From assembly GCA_021202495.1 (NCBI GenBank), contig JAJQCX010000012.1, positions 1-22,796 of the forward strand: 22,796 nucleotides of DNA. Direction: 5' to 3'. Below the pieces are notes generated by a model. The model ran no database searches, had not been told where the DNA came from, and saw only the letters and a program-made list of their open reading frames with translations. The stretch is from Clostridia bacterium. Lineage in GTDB: Bacteria; Bacillota; Clostridia; UMGS1883. The translations under genes were made by a program, and so were the position numbers. This document shows positions 1 to 7,892 of this stretch, piece after piece (positions within the stretch are counted from its first letter, which is position 1; each line of letters begins with the position of its first letter).

Positions 1-31
1 CCCTTTTTCAGTACTGCCCACTAACCGCTAA

Positions 32-1330
32 TCAGTACGCCTTAACTATCCTTATCCTTCCGAACCTATCCTCTTTATCCGAAATAATAATGCGTCTGCC
101 GCGCGCGTTGAGAGCTTTGCCGCTTTCGCAGCTTACAAGCCTCATCCCGCCATCCTCTTCCTCAATGTTCCACAGCATATTCGTATCGCCGGAAACCTCG
201 CGCATAACGCCGTCGTTTCGCAGCGCTCTCCCGCTCCGCTTATTTACAAGCAAAAACGCGTTTCCCTTGGGAAGCAAATTCCATATGAGCCGCTCGTCCT
301 TATATGAAAGGCGCGACGCGAATACGTCATAGCCGTCGCTTGCGAGGTACGATGTAAATTCGTCCGTCATAATGCGCACGTCGTTCGACTCCGCGCTCGC
401 CGTTCTGTAGGTTTTTGTCGCCATGTCAAAGCAAATCTCGTCCTGCCATTCAATCGAGCACTTGCCGTCCTCGTCAAAGAAAATGGGCAAAAACACATAG
501 CCCGAATTGTCATAATCCGTAGGATCCCAGCGGTCGCCGACGTAAATATAATTGTCGCCGAGCTTTAAAACATATGTAGGCTGCGTGTTGTACGTCACAG
601 CGTCGCCGAAATTCTCAATCGCGCTCCAGCGTCCTTCTATCGAGTTTGCATACGAAACGCCGCCCTGATTGGGGTTCCAGCCCGTACACATCGGCGAGAG
701 CATGTAATACTTTCCGTCACGCTCAAAAACCGCCGGCGCTTCGCGGTACTGCCCCGGCCACAGCGCCTTTACCTGCTCATCTATCGCCATGTAGTCGTCG
801 CTTAGGCGGTAAACGCACATATCGGCGTTGTCGCGTCCCGTGCTGATAAAATACGCCGTGCCGTCTTTGTCCTTAAAGATTGTGCAGTCGCGGCTCATGT
901 TTCCCGCGGGACGAAACGCGCCGCGATAAACATAATTTCCGTCGGGCGTGTCGCAGGTCGCGATTGCGCAGCATGCGGCGTTGTAGTCGTGCCCGTTTTC
1001 GTAGTGCATCCACATAACGTACTGCTTTGTTTTTTCGCAGTAAATAACCTTCGGGCGCTCGATGTTCGCGCCGCGCCCCTTTGAATCCATGTCAAGCTCC
1101 GTTCTGACGTAATAGGGCTTTCTTTCGGAGCTTAAGCGCAAAACGACGTTGCGGAATTCCCACGTCATCAAATCGCGGCTACGATAGCACGCGACGCGCT
1201 TGTCGCCCTCGCGGACTTCTCCGAACATATAATAAAATCCGTTGTCCTCCAAAAAGCCCGCTCCGTGAGCGTGAAGAACCTTGCCGTCGGTATCCGTCAT
1301 CGGCATACCGTTGCGAATAGATGTAACCAT
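32..1330 (-). CDS. GH43 family glycosidase, probable exo-beta-1,3-galactanase-like (subfamily 24 type)
   Basis: The 432-residue protein has a five-bladed-propeller GH43 pattern in residues 15-300 (AHGAGFLEDNGFYYMFGE, NIERPKVIY, SRDCTIFKDKDG, YREAPAVFERDGKYYML). Glu91 and Glu197 lie 106 residues apart and Gln250 sits in YNTQPTYVL. In the fungal exo-beta-1,3-galactanase of this family, Glu102, Glu208 and Gln263 act as pKa modulator, acid and base, with the same first spacing, so the assignment is an inference from motif spacing. Residues 350-430 look like a degenerate ricin-type beta-trefoil repeat (LLVNKRSGRALRN, LVSCESGKALNARG). No signal peptide is visible, so the enzyme should act on imported galacto-oligosaccharides in the cytoplasm. 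The start is ATG preceded by an AGGAG site about 12 nt upstream. It lies 20 nt after the citrate synthase stop and seems to be the last gene of the operon. The exact substrate is unproven. Confidence 0.82.
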   Translation of the reverse strand: MVTSIRNGMPMTDTDGKVLHAHGAGFLEDNGFYYMFGEVREGDKRVACYRSRDLMTWEFRNVVLRLSSERKPYYVRTELDMDSKGRGANIERPKVIYCEKTKQYVMWMHYENGHDYNAACCAIATCDTPDGNYVYRGAFRPAGNMSRDCTIFKDKDGTAYFISTGRDNADMCVYRLSDDYMAIDEQVKALWPGQYREAPAVFERDGKYYMLSPMCTGWNPNQGGVSYANSIEGRWSAIENFGDAVTYNTQPTYVLKLGDNYIYVGDRWDPTDYDNSGYVFLPIFFDEDGKCSIEWQDEICFDMATKTYRTASAESNDVRIMTDEFTSYLASDGYDVFASRLSYKDERLIWNLLPKGNAFLLVNKRSGRALRNDGVMREVSGDTNMLWNIEEEDGGMRLVSCESGKALNARGRRIIISDKEDRFGRIRIVKAY

Positions 1331-1350
1331 ATAAATTTTTTCTCCTATTT

Positions 1351-2706
1351 CTATCTTTTATCAATCGGCACATACGAAGTTCTTGTCGAAAGCGACTTAT
1401 ATGCCGGTCTTATAATTCTCGACGAAACGGTCATTTCCTCAATGCGGTGAGCGCACCAGCCGGGTATTCTCGCCATTGCGAACATGGGCGTGTAAACGTC
1501 GGGAGATATATTAAGCATACTATAAACGAATCCGCTGAAAAAGTCAACATTCGGAGAAAGAATTTTGTCGCTTTTTCTTATCTCGGCGAAGAGCTCCGGC
1601 GCAAGACGCTTTATAATGCGGTAAAGCTCCATTTCGTCCTCGCGATCCTTTTCCTTGGCGAGCGCCGCAGCGGCCTCCTCCAAAATGACGGCACGGGGGT
1701 CTGAAATTGTGTAGACAGCGTGCCCCAAGCCGTAAACAAGCCCCGAGCGGTCGTAAGCTTCCTTATTTATAATCTTTATCAGGTGCTCGCGGATTTCCTT
1801 TTCGTTTGTCAATGATGAAATGTGCGCCTTGATGTCGTCGATCATGCCCATAACCTTGGCGTTCGCGCCGCCGTGACGCGGACCCTTGAGCGAGCCTATC
1901 GCCGCGGTAATCGCGCTGTAGGTGTCGGTGCCCGAGCTTGATACAACGTGCGTCGCAAAGGCGGAGTTGTTGCCGCCGCCGTGCTCCGCGTGAAGTATCA
2001 GCGTCAGATCGAGCACTTTCGCCTCAGTTTCCGTATATGCGCTGTCAGGGCGCATCATGTGCAAAAAGTTTTCCGCCGTCGAAAGATTTTCCTTCGGCAG
2101 ATGCAGCACAAGGCTCTGCCCGTCAAAGTAATGAGCCTTCGCCATGTAGGAATGTGCAATGAAAACGGGGAACCGTGCGATAAGCTCAATCGACTGGCGC
2201 AGCATATTCCCAAGCGACGTGTCGTCGGGATTGTCGTCATACGAATATTCTGCCAAAACGCTTCTCGCGAGCTTGTTCATAATGTTCGCGCTCGGTGCCT
2301 TCAAAATCATGTCCTCGGTAAAGTTTTGCGGCAGCGGGCGGCGTTTTGCAAGATACTCGGTAAATTCATCAAGCTCGCTGCGGGTGGGGAGCTTGCCGAA
2401 TAAAATGAGATACGCCGTCTCCTCAAATCCGAAGCGCTTTTCCTTGCGGCAGGCGCGCACAATATCGCTCACGTTCACTCCTCTGTATCGCAGTGCGCCG
2501 ACGTCGGGCTTTTTCTCGCCCTCGTCCATAACATAACCGTGAACCTCGCCTATTCTCGTCAACCCGACAAGCACACCGCTGCCGTCGGGATTTCTCAGCC
2601 CGCGCTTTACGGAATATTTCGTATATTCCTCCGGTTCAATCTTATAATTTTCCCCCGCTATTTCGACATATTTCTCAAATAATTCATTGTCGTTCACATC
2701 GAACAC
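1351..2706 (-). CDS. gltA: Citrate synthase
   Basis: Citrate synthase condenses oxaloacetate and acetyl-CoA to citrate, the entry to 2-oxoglutarate. The 451-residue sequence carries the family triad: His278 in GPRHGGAN, His329 in GLGHAVYTISDPR and Asp388 in NVDFFSGF, plus the ILHAEHGGGNNSAF helix and Arg413/Arg421 in the C-terminal MARIPGWCAHRIEE. Length fits the longer bacterial and clostridial forms. The predicted start at 2706 is GTG directly abutting AAGGGG. A second in-frame GTG at 2697 has the same site 8 nt upstream and may be the true start. It follows gltB3 after a 47-nt gap containing a hairpin. The placement beside glutamate synthase suggests that it supplies carbon skeletons for glutamate rather than a full oxidative TCA cycle (inference). 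A 2-methylcitrate synthase activity cannot be excluded from sequence alone. Confidence 0.93.
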   Translation of the reverse strand: MFDVNDNELFEKYVEIAGENYKIEPEEYTKYSVKRGLRNPDGSGVLVGLTRIGEVHGYVMDEGEKKPDVGALRYRGVNVSDIVRACRKEKRFGFEETAYLILFGKLPTRSELDEFTEYLAKRRPLPQNFTEDMILKAPSANIMNKLARSVLAEYSYDDNPDDTSLGNMLRQSIELIARFPVFIAHSYMAKAHYFDGQSLVLHLPKENLSTAENFLHMMRPDSAYTETEAKVLDLTLILHAEHGGGNNSAFATHVVSSSGTDTYSAITAAIGSLKGPRHGGANAKVMGMIDDIKAHISSLTNEKEIREHLIKIINKEAYDRSGLVYGLGHAVYTISDPRAVILEEAAAALAKEKDREDEMELYRIIKRLAPELFAEIRKSDKILSPNVDFFSGFVYSMLNISPDVYTPMFAMARIPGWCAHRIEEMTVSSRIIRPAYKSLSTRTSYVPIDKR

Positions 2707-2718
2707 CCCTTACCGAAC

Positions 2719-2743
2719 GCGGCAAGCTTTGTGGGCTTGCCGC
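2719..2743 (-). other. Intercistronic hairpin between gltB3 and citrate synthase genes
   Basis: A perfect 9-bp stem (2719-2727 with 2735-2743, arm GCGGCAAGC) encloses a 7-nt loop in the 47-nt gap. In the direction of transcription it is not followed by a T run, so it is unlikely to stop transcription fully. A processing or 3'-end-stabilising role is possible. On the plus strand it is followed by AAAATTTTT. Confidence 0.6.
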
Positions 2744-2753
2744 AAAATTTTTA

Positions 2754-3491
2754 TCAGTTATTGACGTATACCGCCTTATACGGTCTCGACGATGCGGGCA
2801 CTATTTTCACAAATTCGTCCTCATACATCAGCTTGTTGAAGTTGCCGTTGAAATACTCGCAGTAGTTTTTAACGTATACTGCAATCTTCTCCAAATCCTC
2901 GGCTGTACAGGGCACAACCTTTGCTTCCTTGCTTATCTTGTCGCCGGGGACCTGCCCGCGCACATAAAGCCTTCCGCCGTGGATACCCGTCGCGCAGTAA
3001 TGACCCATCGAGCCCATCGTGCGGTTGCATCCGATTCCCAAAAGCACAATCGTGCCGCCCGCCATGTATTCGCCCAAAAAGTCGCCCGCGCCGCCGCCTA
3101 TTACAATAAGCGGACTTTTGCCCATGTATTCCTTCATATGAATGCCGCAGCGGTAGCCGCACTCGTTCATAACATAAATATCGCCGTCGCGCATGGCGTA
3201 GCCCGCCGCGTCGCCTATTCTGCCGTGGATGATAATCTTTCCGCCGTCCATCGTGTTCGCGACCTGATCCTGCGCGTTGCCGAAAACCTCAATTTCCGCG
3301 CCGCAGTTGTACGCCGCAAGGTCGTTACCGGGCGTGCCGTAAATGTGTACAACTCTGCCCTTTTCCATGCCGGCTGCAATGTAGCGCTGCCCCGCGGCAT
3401 TTTGAATTTCAAGCAGGCTTGTCGTATTCTGCGCCTTTTTTATCGCGGCGTTAAGCTCCTGAAAGCTCTTGTTCAATGCGTTTATTTTCAT
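2754..3491 (-). CDS. Glutamate synthase GXGXG (alpha-subunit C-terminal) domain protein
   Basis: The 245-residue protein corresponds to the stand-alone GXGXG beta-helix domain of glutamate synthase, called GltB3 in archaeal-type split enzymes. Repeated glycine turns run through residues 60-190 (CGAEIEVFGNAQDQVANTM, GGKIIIHGRIGDAAGYAMRDG, MAGGTIVLLGIG, IHGGRLYVRGQVPG). In the fused enzyme this right-handed helix holds the amidotransferase and synthase domains apart and lines the ammonia tunnel, so a structural role is expected here. An N-terminal extension of about 40 residues is helical and not part of the repeat. The ATG overlaps the stop of the upstream oxidoreductase gene as ATGA, which implies coupled translation. 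A formylmethanofuran dehydrogenase subunit C-like annotation is possible from the fold alone, but the neighbours decide for glutamate synthase. Confidence 0.9.
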   Translation of the reverse strand: MKINALNKSFQELNAAIKKAQNTTSLLEIQNAAGQRYIAAGMEKGRVVHIYGTPGNDLAAYNCGAEIEVFGNAQDQVANTMDGGKIIIHGRIGDAAGYAMRDGDIYVMNECGYRCGIHMKEYMGKSPLIVIGGGAGDFLGEYMAGGTIVLLGIGCNRTMGSMGHYCATGIHGGRLYVRGQVPGDKISKEAKVVPCTAEDLEKIAVYVKNYCEYFNGNFNKLMYEDEFVKIVPASSRPYKAVYVNN

Positions 3492-4738
3492 TGCGCGTCA
3501 CCTCCGTGAAGCTTTCTGAATCTTACGTCTTTGTCAAAACTCATAAGACCGAAATCTTCAAAAATGTCGCCTTGAAGAGTGTCAAGCGGCACTTTGTCTG
3601 AAACCATAGATGTCAAAATACCCGCCAAATTCGGCTCGTTTACCAAAATGTATCCGCAAAGAAGATTATCCTTTGTCACAATCTTGCGGTACTTCGCGCC
3701 ATCCTTTTTAACGCGCACGTCATATCCTTCGCCCTCGGGCGGGTTGATAAGTCCGCAGGTGGTGATGTAATTTCCGAAAAAGTCAATCGCGTTCATCGGA
3801 TAGCCGCCGTCGTAGCGTCTCTCGCCGCCCGCCATGTGGCTGCCCGCAACCTTGCCCTGCTTTACCGCATCGGGCAAAAGTGCCAAAACGCGCCTCTTTC
3901 CGTCGGTTATGTCAAAACTCTCCGCAACGTCGCCCGCCGCATATATATCGGGGTCGCTCGTCTGCTGAAACTCATTGCACACAATTCCGCGTCCCATTTC
4001 AAGCCCGATTTCGCGTGCCAGCTCCGCGTTCGCTCTCACGCCGACCGCCATCACGAGCACCGTGCAGTCAAGCACGCCGCCGCTCTTAAGATAAAGCTTT
4101 TCACCGTCGTATTTTACGCCCGTGTCGCCTAAAACGCACTTTATGCCGTTTGCCTCCATGCTGTCTGCAATCATTTTTCCCGCCACGGGGTCTAATATTG
4201 TCATCAGCACTCTGTCAGAAAGCTCCACTACCGTCACGTTGTCGGTTTTCTTGTGCAGCCCTTCCGCCGCCTTCATGCCGATAAGTCCGCCGCCTATTAC
4301 GACCGCCTTGTCGTCCTTTGTCACATTATCGCGCAGCGCCTTCGCATCGTCCCACTTTAAGAATGTGTAAACGTTGTCTCTGCCCTCTGCACCTTCAACC
4401 GGCGGAACAAAAGGCACGCTGCCCGTCGCAAGAAGAAGCTTATCGTAGGGAAACTTTTCCTCCCCGCAGTAAACAATCTTTTTCTTGTTGTCAATCTTCG
4501 TCGCCTTTTTGCCCAAAACGGCATTTACTTTCATGTCCTCATAAAAGCTCTCGCCGCGGTAGTACATGTTTTTGTCCTCTACCTTGCCCTTTAAATAGTA
4601 GGAAATAAGCGGGCGCGAATATGTTCTGTAGCTTTCATCCGAGATAACTATTATCTCGCCCTTATCGTCATTTTTTCTTATCTCTTCCACCGCCGCGATG
4701 CCCGCCGCGCTGTTTCCGATGATAACATATTTCGTCAT
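3488..4738 (-). CDS. FAD/NAD(P)-dependent oxidoreductase (rubredoxin/ferredoxin reductase-like), electron input of the glutamate synthase
   Basis: The 416-residue protein has an N-terminal FAD-binding Rossmann motif (YVIIGNSAAGIAAVEEI), a central NAD(P) motif (AVVIGGGLIGMKAAEGL, with an acidic VVELSDRV strand end that favours NADH) and the C-terminal FAD signature DIYAAGDVAES. A dimerisation-like C-terminal domain of about 90 residues follows. It resembles the nitrite reductase and rubredoxin reductase branch of pyridine nucleotide disulfide oxidoreductases but has no redox CxxxxC pair. It starts with a 4-nt overlap to the ferredoxin gene and ends with a 4-nt overlap to gltB3, so it belongs to the complex gene set. 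Probably it passes electrons from NAD(P)H to the ferredoxin subunit in place of a canonical GltD (inference). Confidence 0.88.
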   Translation of the reverse strand: MTKYVIIGNSAAGIAAVEEIRKNDDKGEIIVISDESYRTYSRPLISYYLKGKVEDKNMYYRGESFYEDMKVNAVLGKKATKIDNKKKIVYCGEEKFPYDKLLLATGSVPFVPPVEGAEGRDNVYTFLKWDDAKALRDNVTKDDKAVVIGGGLIGMKAAEGLHKKTDNVTVVELSDRVLMTILDPVAGKMIADSMEANGIKCVLGDTGVKYDGEKLYLKSGGVLDCTVLVMAVGVRANAELAREIGLEMGRGIVCNEFQQTSDPDIYAAGDVAESFDITDGKRRVLALLPDAVKQGKVAGSHMAGGERRYDGGYPMNAIDFFGNYITTCGLINPPEGEGYDVRVKKDGAKYRKIVTKDNLLCGYILVNEPNLAGILTSMVSDKVPLDTLQGDIFEDFGLMSFDKDVRFRKLHGGDAQ

Positions 4739-5175
4739 TTCTCGCTGCCCCCTTCAACATAGATGAGCGCGTTGTTCGGGCAGTGCTCCACGCACGCCGG
4801 CACTCCCGACAAATCGCAGAGATCGCACTTGAGCGCAATGTCGCCGACCTTGATGCAGCCGTAAGGACAGGCAACGGCGCACGTCATGCAGCCCACGCAG
4901 CGCTCGGGGTCGTTAATGACAAGCCCTGTCTCGGGATTTTTCGTCATAGCTCCCGTTATGCACGCCTCAACGCATGCGGGCTCCTCACAGTGACGGCAGC
5001 TCACCGCCACGGAAAGCAGCTTTCCTCCCTCAACTCTTATGCGAGCCACAGGCTCCGGAAATTCCTCTTTGTATGCCTTTATAACGTCCTTTGATTTGGA
5101 GTGTGCAGTTTTGCAGTATACCTCGCAAAGCTTGCAGTCCATACAATACTTTTCGTTAGAATATACACGTTTCAA
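4735..5175 (-). CDS. Four-cluster ferredoxin (4Fe-4S dicluster pair, HycB/DmsB type)
   Basis: The 146-residue protein contains 16 ligand cysteines in four groups: C11-C14-C17-C21, C60-C63-C68-C72, C93-C96-C99-C103 and C117-C120-C128-C132. The order fits the electron-transfer subunits of molybdopterin oxidoreductases and hydrogenase complexes, with four [4Fe-4S] clusters arranged as a wire. Within this operon it should connect the FAD oxidoreductase to the iron-sulfur clusters of GltB2. The start codon is TTG at 5175, preceded by GAGGAAGGGA about 10 nt upstream. The nearby ATG (about 7 nt further upstream) is out of frame. The gap to gltB2 is 71 nt, the largest inside the gltB set, and the 3' end overlaps the oxidoreductase start by 4 nt. 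Confidence 0.9.
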   Translation of the reverse strand: MKRVYSNEKYCMDCKLCEVYCKTAHSKSKDVIKAYKEEFPEPVARIRVEGGKLLSVAVSCRHCEEPACVEACITGAMTKNPETGLVINDPERCVGCMTCAVACPYGCIKVGDIALKCDLCDLSGVPACVEHCPNNALIYVEGGSEK

Positions 5176-5246
5176 AATCCATCAGTCCCTTCCTCGAAGA
5201 TGAAGATAATATTTTAGATGTCAGTTCCTATCCGGAAGTTCCTATA

Positions 5247-6752
5247 TTATTCGCCGGCGTGCGCAATACCCAAGATTTCAAGCTCCTTTTGCGTCAGTCC
5301 GACGCCACGAAGCATTGCGCGGTTTCCGCGCAGGCTCTCGATTGAGTTAATGCCCATGCCGCCCATCATTTCCTGAATTTCATGGTTCCACGCACGCAGA
5401 AGATTTGCCGCGCGCTTATACATAACCTCGGGAATGAGCCTCTTTGTCAATTCCGGCTTCTGCGTCGCGATACCCCAGTTGCACTTACCGGTGTTGCACG
5501 TTCTGCAAAGATGGCATCCGAGCGTCAGCAGCGCCGCGGTCGCTATGTACACCGCGTCCGCTCCCAGCGCAATCGCCTTTACAACGTCGGCGCTGTTTCT
5601 GAGGCTGCCCGCCACAACGAGCGAAACTGTGTTGCGAAGTCCCTCGTCGCGCAGTCTCTGATCAATCGACGCCAACGCCAGCTCAATCGGAATACCGACA
5701 TTATCTCTTATCCTCGTCGGCGCCGCGCCCGTACCGCCGCGGAAACCGTCGACGACGATGATGTCCGCGCCCGCGCGCGCAATACCCGATGCAATCGCCG
5801 CGCTGTTGTGTACAGCCGCAATCTTAACCGAAACGGGTTTTTTATAATCCGTAACCTCTTTTATCGAATAAATGAGCTGTCTCAAATCCTCGATGGAATA
5901 TATGTCATGGTGCGGCGCGGGAGAGATTGCGTCCGCTCCCTCGGGTATCATACGCGTCTGGCTGACCTCCGAGTCAACCTTTTCGCCCGGCAGATGTCCG
6001 CCGATGCCCGGCTTTGCGCCCTGACCTATTTTTATTTCAATTATTTTCGCTCTTTCAAGATATTCCTTGTAAACGCCGAATCTTCCCGACGCCACCTGCA
6101 CAACCGCGTGATCCTGATAAGGATAGAGCTCGCGGTGCATACCGCCCTCGCCGGTGTTAAAGAGGGTTCCGACCTCCTCCGCCGCCATCGCGAGCGACTT
6201 TTGCGCGTTGAGCGAAATCGAGCCGAAGCTCATCGCGCTGAACATTATCGGCACGTTTAACTTTACCTGCGGCGGAATTTCCGTCACAACCTTGCCATCT
6301 ACAAGTTCCAGCCTTGCTGGCTTTCTGCAGAGCATTAAGGTTGTCACCATCGGTTCGCGAAGAGGGTCGATCGAGGGGTTTGTAACCTGCGACGCGTTAA
6401 GGAGCATCTTATCCCAGTAAACCGGGAACGGCTTGGGGTTGCCCATCGCGCTCAGGAGAACACCGCCGGTTTCCGCCTGCTTATAAACCTCCAGGATTGC
6501 CTCCTCCGTCCAGTTCGCGCTCTCGCGGAACTTGACAGGATATTCCTCAATTCTTATAGCTCTCGTCGGGCAGATTGAAACGCAGCGCATACAATCCACG
6601 CATCTTTCGTCTATCGCCTTAATCGAGCCGTCCAGCTGAATGACATGCGCCTCATTTGCGCACTGACGCGCACAGGCTCCGCATTTAATACATCTGTCCT
6701 TATCCCGCTGTATCAAAAACTTCGGCGGGAGCAAATTTATGTTGTAATCCAT
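5247..6752 (-). CDS. gltB: Glutamate synthase FMN-binding core with N-terminal ferredoxin domain (archaeal-type GltB2)
   Basis: This 501-residue subunit reduces the 2-iminoglutarate formed from 2-oxoglutarate and tunnelled ammonia. Residues 21-31 and 51-61 are two [4Fe-4S] motifs (CIKCGACARQC and CVDCMRCVSIC), the N-terminal ferredoxin domain of archaeal-type enzymes. The FMN barrel follows with the usual landmarks: FSAMSFGSIS at 171, NTGEGG at 199, KIGQGAKPGIGG at 241, SPAPHHDIYSIEDL at 277, VDGFRGGTGAAP at 334. A 3Fe-4S site is seen as C413-x5-C419-x4-C424. The family length without amidotransferase and GXGXG domains is about 500, so it is complete. Its ATG overlaps the upstream stop as TGATG. 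An FMN-only 'glutamate synthase-related' protein of other function is less likely because all partner subunits are adjacent. Confidence 0.95.
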   Translation of the reverse strand: MDYNINLLPPKFLIQRDKDRCIKCGACARQCANEAHVIQLDGSIKAIDERCVDCMRCVSICPTRAIRIEEYPVKFRESANWTEEAILEVYKQAETGGVLLSAMGNPKPFPVYWDKMLLNASQVTNPSIDPLREPMVTTLMLCRKPARLELVDGKVVTEIPPQVKLNVPIMFSAMSFGSISLNAQKSLAMAAEEVGTLFNTGEGGMHRELYPYQDHAVVQVASGRFGVYKEYLERAKIIEIKIGQGAKPGIGGHLPGEKVDSEVSQTRMIPEGADAISPAPHHDIYSIEDLRQLIYSIKEVTDYKKPVSVKIAAVHNSAAIASGIARAGADIIVVDGFRGGTGAAPTRIRDNVGIPIELALASIDQRLRDEGLRNTVSLVVAGSLRNSADVVKAIALGADAVYIATAALLTLGCHLCRTCNTGKCNWGIATQKPELTKRLIPEVMYKRAANLLRAWNHEIQEMMGGMGINSIESLRGNRAMLRGVGLTQKELEILGIAHAGE

Positions 6753-7858
6753 CAGATGTCGCTCCTTTCGACGTTAACTATGACAGGCTCGCCACCGCCG
6801 ACCGACCAAACCTTGTCCGGGTCGGGACAGATAACCCTTATCGCGGATTCCTCGGACGCGAAATAGACCATGTCGTCCTTTTCCGCCGCCATCAGCGAAC
6901 GCAGCTTCAGGCGGTCGTTGAGCGCCATAAGTCCGCCGGTGTAGCCCACGATAATAGAAAACGGTCCGTTGACAAGCGCTCCCGGATAAACCGTTCGAAG
7001 CGCCGTATAATAAGCCTTTTTGTCAGGCTCCATGTTGTTAATCTGCTCCCATGTCGGTGCGGTCATAATGTGCGCCACTGTTTCCTTTGGCAGATGGTGC
7101 TTACGCATTAACATATCGCAAAGATACGTCATGACCTCGGTGTCGGTCATAAGCGTACATTTATATCCGAATTGCTCCACATTTCTGCGGTTTGCGTCGT
7201 AGCTCGAAATTTCGCCGTTATGTATAACGGTCAGATCTCTGATGCTCATCGGGTGAGCGCCGCCCCACCAACCAGGGGTGTTCGTCGGGAATCTTCCGTG
7301 ACAGGTCCACGAATAGCCCTTGTAATTTTCGAGCATGTAAAAGTCTCCGACTTCCTCCGGGAAGCCGTTTGCCTTAAAGCAGCCCATGTTTTTGCCGCTC
7401 GAGAACACGAACGCGCCGTCAATCGTGGCGTTAATCGCCGTAACGCAGCGCACGATGTATTCATCGTCCGTCATGCCCTTGTGCATCGCGACCTTGTAGC
7501 TCTTGGGCTTTACGAAATAGCGCCATATAAGGTGCGGACTTTCAATCGTGTCAACCTTTCTTGTCGGAATTCTTCCCGCGCTCTCAATCTCGAAATGCTC
7601 CGCAAGATACGCCTCGCAGTTGCGTAGGCAATCATGATCGTCGTAGAAAATGTGGAACGCGTAAAAATCCTTGTAATCGGGATAAATCCCGTATGCGGCG
7701 AAACCGCCGCCCAAACCGTTGGAGCGGTCGTGCATGACCGCAATCGAGCGGATAATGTCCTCACCGGTGAATTTTTCGCCCTTGCGGCTTATCATAGCCG
7801 CAATCGCACACCCGGCAGGGATTCTGACCTCGCCCTCTTTTTTCAGCATTGTGCTCAT
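6752..7858 (-). CDS. Class-II glutamine amidotransferase subunit of split glutamate synthase (GltB1)
   Basis: This 368-residue Ntn-type amidotransferase releases ammonia from glutamine. Cys17, in RIPAGCAIAAMIS, is the likely nucleophile that becomes N-terminal after removal of a short propeptide. Supporting motifs are MHDRSNGLGGGFAAYG, GRFPTNTPGWWGGAHP and DLTVIHNGEISSYDANR, all typical of GltB and GlmS-type glutaminase domains. The ATG at 7858 has AAAGG directly against it. The ATG at 7849 (residue 4) lies 9 nt after the same site and is the better start, giving a 13-residue propeptide. The stop overlaps the gltB2 start by one base. The gene lies 17 nt downstream of dapL, where a 15-nt tandem duplication is present. 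Confidence 0.92.
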   Translation of the reverse strand: MSTMLKKEGEVRIPAGCAIAAMISRKGEKFTGEDIIRSIAVMHDRSNGLGGGFAAYGIYPDYKDFYAFHIFYDDHDCLRNCEAYLAEHFEIESAGRIPTRKVDTIESPHLIWRYFVKPKSYKVAMHKGMTDDEYIVRCVTAINATIDGAFVFSSGKNMGCFKANGFPEEVGDFYMLENYKGYSWTCHGRFPTNTPGWWGGAHPMSIRDLTVIHNGEISSYDANRRNVEQFGYKCTLMTDTEVMTYLCDMLMRKHHLPKETVAHIMTAPTWEQINNMEPDKKAYYTALRTVYPGALVNGPFSIIVGYTGGLMALNDRLKLRSLMAAEKDDMVYFASEESAIRVICPDPDKVWSVGGGEPVIVNVERSDI

Positions 7859-7863
7859 CCTTT

Positions 7864-7892
7864 CTGCTCAAATGTCTACTGCTCAAATGTCT
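7864..7892 (-). repeat. 15-nt tandem duplication at the dapL stop codon
   Basis: On the minus strand the unit AGACATTTGAGCAGT (7892-7878) is followed directly by a second copy of 14 matching bases (7877-7864). The TAG stop of dapL is created at the junction. Removing one unit would let dapL read on through Lys-Gly to a TGA that overlaps the ATG at 7858. Confidence 0.9.

Noticed and set aside
1..31. Terminator for the GH43 gene
   Set aside because: A 6-bp GTACTG/CAGTAC stem exists but lies partly over the stop codon and lacks a T run; too weak to call, and the window ends.
5223..5247. Direct repeat AGTTCCTAT twice, resembling half-sites of the yeast FLP target
   Set aside because: The two copies are direct, not inverted, there is no recombinase or 8-bp core, and it lies between co-transcribed genes. 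Chance similarity is the best reading.
5382..6260. Long open frame of about 290 codons on the plus strand
   Set aside because: It is antisense to the clearly coding gltB2 frame, Arg-rich with no domain, no ribosome site, a typical shadow in GC-rich codons.
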